This document shows, one piece after another, positions 20,516 to 30,738 of a DNA stretch of 64,000 nucleotides. The position numbers and the translations under genes are program-made. This DNA is from Sclerotiophoma versabilis. Lineage: Eukaryota > Ascomycota > Dothideomycetes > Pleosporales > Didymellaceae. Below the pieces are notes generated by a model that had not been told where the DNA came from, searched no databases, and was given only the letters and a program-made list of their open reading frames with translations. Every line of letters starts with the position of its first letter. The stretch's first letter is position 1. The stretch covers positions 930,001 through 994,000 of the forward strand of contig JAAROD010000095.1 in the NCBI GenBank assembly GCA_012274445.1, given 5' to 3'.

Positions 20516-22016
20516 ATGCCACGAAGCTCCACACAGCGAGCTACTAGGCGGTTGAATAGGCAGAGAAGGCCTATATTTCCATTCACCAAGCTCCCAGTCG
20601 AGCTACAACTTCTGGTCCTTCTGCACCACCCGGATTATGCTTCCCGGAGCTGACCTTCGGTAGGTGCTATGTAAGTGCGACCCTGTGACGGCTGGTCGGT
20701 TGCTTGAAGCAAGTTCTCTTGTTCGAGGTTTGTATATCAGATACTCAGAGACGGCCCTTCCAGCAATCTTCGCACAACTCCCCGCTCCTGTCAGTGCGCT
20801 ATTCCGTGTCTCGATGTACCTGGACATCTTGCAGGACGACGATTTTGAACCCATCTCAACCTTAGAGCTGCTCAAAAACATCGACCTGTTCGAGTGGCCA
20901 TGCCAGCAACTAGCATCTCCGCCCTCAGCTGTCGATCCAATCGAAGCTTTGCAGTCCATGACGAACTTCTACACCGAAGTTCATGAGGCCGCTGATCTTA
21001 TCAGTCAATGTATGGCCATTGCAGTGCAAAGGTTTGTCGATCCTCACACATGCGTGCCGCCAATCACCCTATCGAACTCCGAACACACTCGACTTGCTTG
21101 CACGCTGTGGGTGCTCAAGATCTACTATCAATTGCGACTCAAATTCTCTAAGCATCCACACGAGTTTGCGACTTTCTTCCTCGACCGGTTCTGGAGGAAT
21201 TTGAAACCTTGGCAGCTAGATCAGGGTTTGATACTCGAACAACGGTTGCGCAGATGCCACGATGACTATAGCGAGTCGCTCGATCACTATGATCAAACGG
21301 AGTCCGGCTTGTTGAAACGTCTGACAGAGTCGCGGTACGTCAAGAACTTCTTCGAGATGGCCCACCTACCGGGCGAATTACCTCTAGGGCGTATTGACCA
21401 GTTTTCGCCTGCCATAAGACTCCGCGCCAGAAGTCGCGGTGGTCATGGTATGGACGTATGGTCGCACCAACCAAGTGATATAGGTCACCCTTCCAACTCC
21501 TCATGTATGTCCACTCAGCTTCGAAACCACGCCTGGCCCTGCAGTGACTCACCTCTGGTTAATGTTGCCGAAGCGTACACTAATAGGTATGTGAGCATCT
21601 GCCGGCATCTGGGGCTGTTCTTTTGGGATTATAGGCGTTTGAGTCGTTGGCATATCGCAGACGCAGACGAGCTGATAGCTGCGGCCGATATGTATCCGGG
21701 ACTATCTGCTGTGGCTTTGAGATATAATGACCCTCCATGGTGGCTGGTAGGAGACCGAATTCGCTCAGCCGCTATCGAGCGTGCAAAGCAGCGGCAGATC
21801 ATCGAGTGGACACGCTGTTCAGTACAGTGTACATTGGAAGAGTGGCTGTACCACAAGGCTGCAATCCATCGACTCGAGAAAGGTGAGGAGGCTCTTCCTA
21901 TCGAGTTTATTACACCTGGCGCAGTTTGTAGCGGCTGCGGTCTCGACGGTCATTGGAATTTGAAGTGTCGACTAAGCTTCCAGGAGAGGACAACGGAAAG
22001 CGATGCACAGAGGTAA
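20516..22016 (+). CDS. F-box protein with C-terminal CCHC zinc knuckle (unknown function)
   Basis: Two proposed exons, 20516-20614 and 20664-22016, give 483 residues. The join makes an uninterrupted F-box core, LPVELQLL then VLCKCDPVTAGRLLEASSLVR, which neither exon carries alone. The donor is weak (GTCCTT), but the branch GCTGAC and acceptor GTAG fit. The N-terminus is very basic (RATRRLNRQRRP). The middle is helical with no recognised domain. Near the C-terminus CSGCGLDGHWNLKC fits C-X2-C-X4-H-X4-C exactly, a zinc knuckle that usually binds single-stranded nucleic acid or protein. F-box proteins recruit substrates to SCF ubiquitin ligases. Such fungal F-box-like proteins are common and mostly uncharacterised. 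Confidence 0.75.
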
Positions 22017-22292
22017 TAGTATCTGGTAGGTTTCTATCTCAGCTGCTGCAACATATCATACTAGCACCCAGCACAGTCTATTACCAGTAAGTCAACAACA
22101 ACATTATGCAAACATGCAGACTTTGATCTTCTGGATCACAACAATGCTCGGGGAAGAATGTGGTACATGTTCTCCGTCATACCCCCTTCACAGTCTTCCA
22201 AAAAATCCTTATGTCCACACTTCTTCGCACCCGCCTTGGAATGCGATCACGTCTTACTATCCTTCATACTCGGATCATCGTCGAGCATAGGT

Positions 22293-23879
22293 CTAGATTG
22301 TGCTAGTGGGAACATTGAATGTGCGTGAACGTTGTATAGGCCCCGCTGCAGCACCATCCACCCCCGAGGACACCGCAGGCTGGTCACTAGAGGAAATGTC
22401 TAGGTTTGAACCTTGAGGCGCTGTATTTGAACGTTGAGGCCCCAAACCTGGATGTTGAAGTACTGGCGGCAGTCCGTGAGCTGGGGTAGCAGTATTCGTA
22501 ATGTTCGAGGACCCCAGCGTTGTCTGAGTGGTCTGATCCTGAACCTCATGATTATCCCGAGAAGATGCCGTTGTTGTTCCACTAGCGTTTTCCGTCGTTG
22601 TTACTACCGGGGACTTCTCCCTGTGCGATACATCGGCTATGGCTTTCAGGTCAGCCTGGAGCTTCTCCTGCCGGCTACTCAAGGTATCTCGCTGTTCCTT
22701 CCAGTATTCGGCCTCTTTAGCGCTCAGGTTTCCCGGAAAGAAAATGTCCTTTAGTAGAAGGCCGAGACCAGCAAGTTGCTTTTCGCCTTCCTGCAGTATT
22801 TTCATCGTTGAATCTTTTCTTTCGAGATACCGTATGTCCCTCTTGTCTAAAGGGACACCGTTACCTGCCGAGCTTCGCTTGTGACTGGCGACCCAGACAT
22901 TGTGGACCATTCCTAATCCACCGACGCCTAGTAAGAACCAAGCATCTCGCTTCAGACCACCGACAGTTATTAAGAGGAAAACCCACAATAAGGCCAAGGT
23001 TGGGGTCAAAATCTTGGTAAGCGTGGTAGTAGCAGGAGTCGCCACGGCAAGATCCTCAAGATTTAGGCTTATTCCCTCTTTACGATTCCCGTCGGCGTAT
23101 CTCCCGTTCTGGATCACGAAGATGTGTTGATGCCCATTACCACGAGTAATGACATAACAGGCTTTCGAATTTGTTCGACATTGGAACTTTTCATTGGCCC
23201 ATTGAGGTAAGGAACTAGTCACCGTTGCGAGCAAAGTGCCCATGGCTGTGACCAGAAGGATCGTCCAGTTTCGTCGAGGTAATATTGCCGGAATTGCAGC
23301 TACAATCAACTGCACTGGTACCACGATCCAAGCACTCCACCAGGTCAAGTCTTTCTCTGGTTGCCCGGGCTTTCCGCAGGTTTTCAATATGGTAATAATC
23401 GGTTTTCTGTCTGTTTCTGGAAGCTTGAGTTCCTTATCAAACTGGAGCTCTAGATCACGCAGCAGACGGCCGATAACCCACGACTCGTTCTGTCGAGTGT
23501 TTCCAGTCTCCAGATTGATCACCTTACAGGGAAAGTCCGGCAAAGGCATCAACGTACCATCACCGAACGCCGAGACCAATGCCGTGAAAGCATATGTTAC
23601 CCATCCGAAACTGAATGCGACTGGTGTTATTCTTGATCTCCCTACGACTTGGGCGATGGCTTTCTGAACAATATCACCACCTATGAGTAAGAGCACTGAT
23701 AGTGTTTCTGCCGGATTCGTGTACTGTCGACGCAAAACTTCTTCCGGAGCAGAAGGTTCGGTAGCTGCATCGTCGGCTCGCACAACGAGATCAGGCCGAA
23801 TACAAGTGGGGATAGATCGTGCGGAAGAGTACGAATAAAAGATGCATAGCAGGACTAGCAGGCAACAACCCTGGGGCAT
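22293..23879 (-). CDS. Polytopic membrane protein of unknown function with signal peptide
   Basis: Single-exon frame; the first ATG gives 528 residues. The N-terminus MPQGCCLLVLLCIFYSYSSA is a good signal peptide. About six further hydrophobic segments follow (for example LSVLLLIGGDIVQKAIAQ, AFSFGWVTYAFTALVSAF, WWSAWIVVPVQLIVAAIPAI, WTILLVTAMGTLLATVTSSL, LTPTLALLWVFLLITVGGL). A loop between them carries Cys residues and a short QHIFVIQNGRYADG element. The last 180 residues are hydrophilic: a Lys/Glu-rich probable coiled coil (EAEYWKEQRDTLSSRQEKL) then a Ser/Thr/Gln-rich disordered tail. I do not recognise an enzymatic motif. Its start codon is 372 bp from the divergent HET-like gene, so the two probably share regulation. 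A role in recognition or signalling is inference only. Confidence 0.8.
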   Translation of the reverse strand: MPQGCCLLVLLCIFYSYSSARSIPTCIRPDLVVRADDAATEPSAPEEVLRRQYTNPAETLSVLLLIGGDIVQKAIAQVVGRSRITPVAFSFGWVTYAFTALVSAFGDGTLMPLPDFPCKVINLETGNTRQNESWVIGRLLRDLELQFDKELKLPETDRKPIITILKTCGKPGQPEKDLTWWSAWIVVPVQLIVAAIPAILPRRNWTILLVTAMGTLLATVTSSLPQWANEKFQCRTNSKACYVITRGNGHQHIFVIQNGRYADGNRKEGISLNLEDLAVATPATTTLTKILTPTLALLWVFLLITVGGLKRDAWFLLGVGGLGMVHNVWVASHKRSSAGNGVPLDKRDIRYLERKDSTMKILQEGEKQLAGLGLLLKDIFFPGNLSAKEAEYWKEQRDTLSSRQEKLQADLKAIADVSHREKSPVVTTTENASGTTTASSRDNHEVQDQTTQTTLGSSNITNTATPAHGLPPVLQHPGLGPQRSNTAPQGSNLDISSSDQPAVSSGVDGAAAGPIQRSRTFNVPTSTI

Positions 23880-24251
23880 AATGAGAAAAGCGTATGACAA
23901 AACAAAGATGCACTAAGGAGTGCTTACGCAAAAATAAAGAACAATTTGGACTGATTTTCAGCTCAGAGTCAGCCAGGCTAAGAACTTATGTAGCAACATC
24001 CTGGGTTTTGCGGCTGAGTACCTAGTGGTGGGGTGCTGCAGCCACTCGCAGCACACTGCATAAGGCGCGATGTACTACAGTGAACTTGGTCAAGGCAACC
24101 GGCTAACACTGCAAGCCAAAAGCCCTAGATTGCAAGTTCCTGCACCCTGCGAAATCATTTCTTGTGGTCTTCAGCTCTCGTCCAACACATCTGCAACCCT
24201 GGTCTGTGCGGGGTCACTCTAGGCGCCCGGAAGCTGCATCGTACACAACAC
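23880..24251. promoter_or_regulatory. Shared promoter region of membrane-protein / HET-like gene pair
   Basis: This 372-bp space separates two divergent start codons. It contains CA- and CT-rich tracts and no further open frame. It must direct transcription both ways, which argues for coordinated expression of the pair. Confidence 0.6.
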
Positions 24252-26015
24252 ATGGACTACCTTCCAAATGTCACCGTCGAACCTGCACGACAACCACTAG
24301 TCATTCCTTACCTATGCGCCCTCGATGAGCCTCTCGAATACCCTTCTGGGGATGCAGCAGAGAGCTACTTGACCGAAGATGATGACATGCTCACGGGTTC
24401 GGGACTGCCTGCTCACGACATAGCTGCCTCCATCCAGAAGAGAATGTTTCTAGAATTGGTTGGGGAAGCCATTGGAAATGATTCGCTCTTAAAAGCCACT
24501 TCTCTCAATCCGACCGGATCAGGCTGGCCAGTTCTCTCTGTGGCGACCCTCCCTATCTTTCTGGATCGCCTGCGGACAAAGAGATCACCGAGTTTACGTG
24601 GTGTTATATCCTCGGGCATGGAATCAAGATTAAGAGATGTAGCGACCAAAGTCCGGCAAGTCTTGCTCAAGATTGAACTGGACCACAACAGCGCTTGGGA
24701 AATTGCAGCCATACAACCACTACCCGCTGTATTACTTTCCGTACAAGCACTTGTCGAGACAATCTGGGATGCGCAGTTTCTTCCGATGGTGTGGCCTCTT
24801 AAGAATCCTGTCCGGCGTCCGAATCCATTCTTCGTAGATAATGGCTTTGTGTCTGCCCTCTTGAACAAATCAGGCTGGCTATCGAACGATATAGCTGAGC
24901 TCCCGAAGGACATCCGTATCCGCTACTATCTCAGCTTTTTCAAGCAGCAAACCGAAAAGTCTGAGCGACGTGTTTCGATCAACCAGAGGCCACTCATAAA
25001 GGAGTGTTACTCAGCCCAGCACACAAACGAAGGGTGCGAGTGCCTATCCCTGTCAGCTATCATATCGGAAGTCGAAAACCTGGGGCCGATTTTCAATATT
25101 GTCTCATTAGATGAAGATCCTGCGGATCAACAGCTTAGGGTGTACCCAGTATCCGTTACATCCTCCCAAGGCCGCCCATCTTTCGTTGCGTTTTCACATG
25201 TTCGATCCGACGGTCTTGGATCAAGCCACTCAAATAGCCTCCCCAGATGCCAACTGCTGTATCTTCAGAGATTGAGCAATGAGCTGCTCCCAAATTCTCC
25301 AGCGCCAGTACCGTTCTACATAGACACCTTGTCTGTTCCTTTGAGGGGAAGAGCCAAGCGTAGTGCTCTCCGGAACATACAAAATATCTTCAGGATTGCA
25401 GATAAGGTCCTGGTTTTGGACTCTGGACTTCGCACGACACCTTTAGGACAACCTCAGGAGAACCTCGCCAGGATTCGATACTCGGTATGGGCAAAGAGAC
25501 TCTGGACCGTACAAGAATGCGCAGTCACACTCAACGTCAGCTTCCATTTTCTCAACCAAAACCTCTCGCTCGGAACGTTCCTGCACACTCTGGAGACGGA
25601 CACTGAATACCCCCTCCTGCAGACGCAAAGCATGAAAGACCGCAATCTTGCCGGATTCACAGATGATGACTACGCTCGCTTGTCCACTGCATTGGCGCTG
25701 CTTAGTGATGATATGCAGCTCGCCGAGTCCCTTCGACACATGGCAGATCAAGAGATGAAGCCACAAGAAGGCTACGACAAATCACGGCTAAGGACCATAC
25801 TACGCCTGGGTCTACTGGCGCTACCACACATGCGATATTTTCCTGAGGCACACGAGTCGGCTCAGTTTCAGAACGTGGCTTCGGGAGTTCTGAAGGAATA
25901 TGATGGCCTTGAGGCTGACTGGGAGCGTAGATGGGAGATGATTCGCGAAGATCCGACGGCCCTTTACGCAAGGCTCAAGAAGATACAGAGCCTTGAGCTG
26001 GCCGTAGACAGCTGA
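24252..26015 (+). CDS. HET-like protein, divergent subtype
   Basis: The frame is open further upstream, but the first in-frame ATG at 24252 gives 587 residues. The first 240 residues have no recognised domain. A divergent HET core follows at about residues 310-425. It is made of FVAFSHVRSDGLGSSHSNSL with PRCQL, then FYIDTLSVPLRGRAKRSALR, NIFRIADKVLVLDSGL and WAKRLWTVQECAV. These correspond in order to the three HET blocks (SHxWSDG, WIDxLCxx, WxxRxWTLQE). In this subtype the first block normally reads SHVWSDG; here the Trp is Arg (codon CGA). Whether that weakens function is unknown. The C-terminus is helical and Asp/Glu-rich. It is paired head-to-head with a polytopic membrane protein. Confidence 0.85.
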   Translation: MDYLPNVTVEPARQPLVIPYLCALDEPLEYPSGDAAESYLTEDDDMLTGSGLPAHDIAASIQKRMFLELVGEAIGNDSLLKATSLNPTGSGWPVLSVATLPIFLDRLRTKRSPSLRGVISSGMESRLRDVATKVRQVLLKIELDHNSAWEIAAIQPLPAVLLSVQALVETIWDAQFLPMVWPLKNPVRRPNPFFVDNGFVSALLNKSGWLSNDIAELPKDIRIRYYLSFFKQQTEKSERRVSINQRPLIKECYSAQHTNEGCECLSLSAIISEVENLGPIFNIVSLDEDPADQQLRVYPVSVTSSQGRPSFVAFSHVRSDGLGSSHSNSLPRCQLLYLQRLSNELLPNSPAPVPFYIDTLSVPLRGRAKRSALRNIQNIFRIADKVLVLDSGLRTTPLGQPQENLARIRYSVWAKRLWTVQECAVTLNVSFHFLNQNLSLGTFLHTLETDTEYPLLQTQSMKDRNLAGFTDDDYARLSTALALLSDDMQLAESLRHMADQEMKPQEGYDKSRLRTILRLGLLALPHMRYFPEAHESAQFQNVASGVLKEYDGLEADWERRWEMIREDPTALYARLKKIQSLELAVDS

Positions 26016-26388
26016 CGAATCTGTACTGATGATGGCGCAGATAGGATAGAACAGATTTGATAGACGCACAAGATTCTAGAATTAATTATTCGTTACGGAG
26101 CGATACTGCTGTCTCTCACATCCTCGCTCAAGCTAAGTGAAAGGAGCTTGCCAATCTCGTGAGACATGAGCCAGTGGTTTCATCTCATCAACATTCAACA
26201 TGGACAATACTGCATCTCACAATCGTGTTTTCAATGCAAATACGTGTTACACGCAGCCAACGTCTAATCACCACAGTTTCATCACGTACACGTGGGGACG
26301 AAAACATCCAAACATGAGGACAAGTCCTGTCTGCAAACATGCTGTGAAACACATGATTCATATATGTATGGACAACATCCATGCCCTT

Positions 26389-28359
26389 CTATGTCGTAAA
26401 CGGATTGTAAAAGCTTCCAGTCTGGTCCGAAATCGCCTTCAACTTCTTGTTCTGTCGCTTGAGGTATGTCTTCGACGTGAAAGCCATACAGAACGTCAGG
26501 CCTGCAAACACAATCTGCAAGATCATAGCCATCGTGTAGCGCGGCGCATCGCTATCAGGGAAGAAATACGGTGACATCTAGATCCAGCGTTAGAAACGAG
26601 TCCAGCATCCGTAGACGAGGAGATACTTACTACGTTACCCAGATGCCCGCAGATGTTGACAATCGCGCCTCCAGCAGCGCGCTTCTCGGGTGTTTGGCCC
26701 AGCGAGCTCACGGCCCATGTGTATACTAGTGCGTTCGCGGAGAAACTACCGCAGGTGTACAGGAAGGCAGCGGTGTAGCGCGCAGCGGTGTTCAGCGTGG
26801 CGACAGAGATTATGAATCCGACGATGGCGCAGCAGTTGTTGGCCATGATGTGGAAACCGCGTTCTTTCTTGCGGTCCGACGACCATGCCACGAGGAAGGA
26901 TACGGCTGTGCCCAGCACGTACGGAGGCGCAGTCAGGAGGAGGGAAATGGTGTTGTTTCCAACGCCGAAGCCGCGGACCATGGTCGGGAAAAAGTTGTTG
27001 AATCCATAAGATGATGTCATGAAAATATTCATGAAGATGAAGATCTGTGGCTTGTTAGCAAATGTATGTCACAGCGTGCTGTAGCTGTACTTACATAAGT
27101 CTTCACATCGGTAAGAGCAAGACGCAGGCCCTGCCAGACGGTCGATTCAGTGGGTGCTTCGACGCGGTCGGCTTCAATGCGAGCCACAGCGATCTTTCGC
27201 ATGTCCTCGGTCATTGACCACATCTGGCCTCCTGTCTTCGAGTGGGGGTAGTTAGGAAGGATAACGTAAGCCGTCAAGGCGAAGAAGGCGCTCAGCACAG
27301 CTTCCAGGATAAAAAGCCACTGGAGAAATTAGCTCTATACTCTGAGGTTGTAGAGACCATCAAAGCTTACCTGCCATCCCGCAAGGCCAGCAGCTCCGAC
27401 CATACCGGACAAGACGCCTGCGGCGATCAAGCCAGAGAAAGCTTGAGCAAGTACCAGTCCGGAATAGAGGAGGGCGGTGCGAAGAGCGAGTTCTCGACGA
27501 GTGTACCAGCACGACATGAGGTACACAGCCTGTTTTTGATTAGCCCTTGATACTATATTCATCGCAAACCCTACTCACACCAGGGAAGAGAGGGGCCTCG
27601 ATGATGCCCAAGACGAACTGAACCGCAAACAGCTCGCCAGGACTGCTGATACCAGCAGTCGCCGCCGACACACCCGACCACAAGATCGCGCATGTCGGCA
27701 AGTAGATTTGTGGGCGGACTCGCGTAATCAACCAACACGTTTGTTAGTTGAACCCTAGAATCCAGTGCGGAAAGGTGCTTACATGTTCGAGGGGAGCTGT
27801 GCAAGCATGTAGCTGTTTCAGGTTAGAATACTGAACGAGTTATGAGGCATCAAGTAACCTACCCTACTGTAAGTAAAGCTACTGCCGTACTGTAATCGGT
27901 GTTGCCCAATTTGACTGTTGCTTCAAAATCATCATCCAGGCGAGCTTGGCTGTTTAATGAATTAGTGATGGACCAACTGGATGCTCAAGGCTAGCCTACG
28001 CGATATTCACTCTGTTGAGATAGTTGAACACTAATTTTCGTTGTCAGTACGATCCACACTTGTCGGAAGCAGCCAGTGTTGGACGCACTGTACAGAATCC
28101 ACAGTTGCGGTAGCAACGTCATATCGAGCCTCCGAACAACCTGCTTCTCCTTGGCCTGCCAATCCTCGATACCGAGGGCTTCGATGGCATTCTGGGTTTT
28201 GGCCTCTACAAATCCTTCAGAATGGTTTGTGGGAACTCTGTCGAGGTAGTCGGCGTCCCCGTCTTTACTTTTTTCTATAGCAATGTGTGGGGCAGCCGAA
28301 CCCATGGTGCTACCGTGCACAATTGGCTCTGAGTTTTGTGCATTTGGTACGCCGGCCAT
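26389..28359 (-). CDS. MFS transporter, anion:cation symporter family, with suspect splice acceptor
   Basis: Nine exons restore a full-length 519-residue transporter: 28089-28359, 28000-28030, 27863-27949, 27783-27812, 27579-27732, 27371-27529, 27095-27319, 26631-27044 and 26389-26577. All phases agree. Domain marks are MFNYLNRVNIAQARL in the first helix, GYMLAQLPSNM, GIIEAPLFPGAVYLMSCWYTRREL and APRYTMAMILQIV. These are typical of Dal5/Tna1-like permeases. All introns are GT-AG except the fourth: to keep frame it must end at 27733 in TG, not AG (branch CTAAC is correctly placed 8-12 nt upstream). The only nearby AG puts the rest out of frame. The allele may therefore be spliced inefficiently or be a young pseudogene. 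No other stop or shift is present. Confidence 0.82.
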
Positions 28360-30738
28360 GTTGAAGATGAGAGAAGAAAACAGACGACAAGGACGAATAT
28401 CGTGTGGTAAGACAAACACCTACCTTTTATACGACCGGAACTACTCCACACTACCCCAGTTTGATCCGCGACATACTACTCCACGTCCGATACACTACTC
28501 CACGTTCCCGATAGTCGGAGACGATCTCTTGTGAAGACAAGCTCCTGGATGTTGGCACCGGCGGTTCATTCGTTGCTCCACATTGGCAGCACGGCATGCA
28601 TGCTGTGTGTGGGATACACTAAGGTAGTGATTTTGCTATGAATGTAACGACAAGACTGCATGAGGTAACCCGTAGGATTTTCGCCCAGGAGAAGACAAGA
28701 GTCGGCATACGATAGTGTGGCGACTGGTCCGACGTTGTTGTGGGGATATACTCTTGGTGTTGTTCTTCAGCCGAGACTCTGGGGTCATGGTTAAGAAGGC
28801 CAAGCCGGACGTGATGCCGAGCAGCAGGTGCGCCGCTGACGCGAATCATGACAAGTGTAAGAAGGCGAATTTGCACTGTCGTGTGAACAGCTTCATGTAG
28901 TGAAGACGTGAATCGTAGGTGGCACGCGGTGGGCAAAGTTCCCCGCTCAGCAAAACTCATGTTGCTGCGCATATAACCCCACGACCTGGAGTGCTATGAT
29001 TCTTATCTTGTGGACGGAAGAGCTAGAAGACTCTCTGTAAATGTAGAAGTTCCTATCTCTTGATGCTGTAGTACAGTATTTGATTAAACTGCAAAGGGTG
29101 CTGTTGCTGGCGTAGTATTACTAAAAGGCGCTCTGTTGGCACCGTTTTCGATGTGCGGAGAATCTTGCCCACCTACACTGTGGGCAAGACGCGCCCCGTA
29201 AGTACGTGCTGGAGATGTATCTGAACTCAGAACAATGCCCGACACATGTCTGCCACCGAGACGAGGCTCTTTCCGTATCAGCACGCACTTGAACCACTCG
29301 CCGATGCTGCATCTATTCCTTCGAAGTCGGTGGATTCGCGAGCCATAGTGGCTGGGCATAGTCGGAGCAGCGAAACGACCCGACGCGCATTGGCCTGCAG
29401 GCGCGCAGTCGGCCGGGAAGGCATCTTTGTCGAGATCCAAGACGTTCCCTCGACGCTAACGATTGAGGCTCAAGCATGAGGCTCCTGGAGAGCCACATGA
29501 GTGGCTCGGCTCCCTCCCGCTCCGAGGACCATCCGTGGCGCATTGTAACCTCGACGTCCAAGCTCTTACACCCTTCTCCACGCTCGCACTTGCCGTCTCC
29601 ACGACAGATCGCACCATGTCAGCGAGGGCCTCTGAGGGCAATTAGAAAAGTCGGCGCCGCCCCTCTTCCTATCGCAACGTTCACCGGAGTGATGCTACAA
29701 GCGGTTATTCAAAACCACCACGACACGCACCAAGTGCTGAGGTCCCTACATGCGTGCGACTCAGTACAGATCCATGGGAAGCAGGCATGGCAACTAAGAA
29801 ATAGATGGCTGCTAGACAAGGTGTTGTCGCAAGGTCGGAGAGCTTAGGACAAGGACGGGTAACGCATCAAAAAGCGAACCAGATCTAAATACAGAGCATA
29901 CATGCTATGTATTTTCATTAACCTAATCCTCAACAAGCGAATTGCAAGCAAAACCAATATGCTGCCTAGCTATGCTGAGACCCTCCAAGCATATAGGACC
30001 CACATAAGCCTCACATGGAAATCCACATAGAACTCACGAACGAGATAGACCTTGAGGGAAAAAAAAAAAAAAAGAAGCCTTGAAACGAAGCACCTCGTAA
30101 CGAAGTAACCCCCCCCCCTCCAGTAACAAACAAGCCCCGTAATGAAGAACAAGCCAAGTCCAACTCCCTGCGTTTTGCAAAGCGGTACTGGACAAACCTC
30201 TCATTACTGTAAACGCCCCACCCGACTCGATTCGCTGCAGGAGGAGCAGACACCTCGAGCTCGTGAGCGTGTGTATCATAGTATATGTACGCATGGTATT
30301 GTGTACGCCCTGGCCACATACAGCGGTGTGCTGGGCGTTTGACTGCTTTTGCGAGATGGATACGCGCAAGCGCTGAGACTTCTCGGCGTCGGGGAGCGTG
30401 TGCAGGGATGAAGTGGGAAGCGGGAAGTGGAAAAAGCACAAAGCAGAAAGGTAAGACTGATTGTCAACGGGATACGAGCTGAGAAGACAGAGGGCGGGTG
30501 AGAATGGAGTGTTCTGCTAACGCGGAACGAGGGAGAGGTCTGGTTGTGAACGCGAGGTGAGTGAGTGGGGGTGACTGTGAAGACAAGAGACGCGAATTGT
30601 TCCGCCGATGTAATTGATGCATAGTCTAGTCTCACTTTCAATTCTAGATTCCAAGTCGCGCTCAGTACGTCTCGTTTCCGCCGTGTAGGTCTTTCAAATG
30701 CGTCGATATTTGTACATTTGATATTATTGCGCGTATCA
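28360..30738. other. Long intergenic interval, no supportable gene
   Basis: About 2.4 kb. The left end is the transporter promoter and the right end the 3' UTR of the Vps39 gene. Scattered open frames of up to 168 codons overlap on both strands and have low-complexity or Arg/Ser-biased translations with no domain. Homopolymer tracts occur at 30059-30073 (A15) and 30109-30118 (C10). Confidence 0.5.
30059..30073. repeat. Homopolymer A15, with C10 tract 35 bp further on
   Basis: A run of 15 A followed, after 35 bp of mixed sequence, by a run of 10 C at 30109-30118. The region in between repeats the element CGAAG-CACCTCGTAACGAAGTAA imperfectly (ACGAAG three times). Confidence 0.85.

Noticed and set aside
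29084..29847. Several overlapping frames that could suggest a small gene
   Set aside because: Arg/Ser-rich translations on both strands without motifs; no plausible exon joins.
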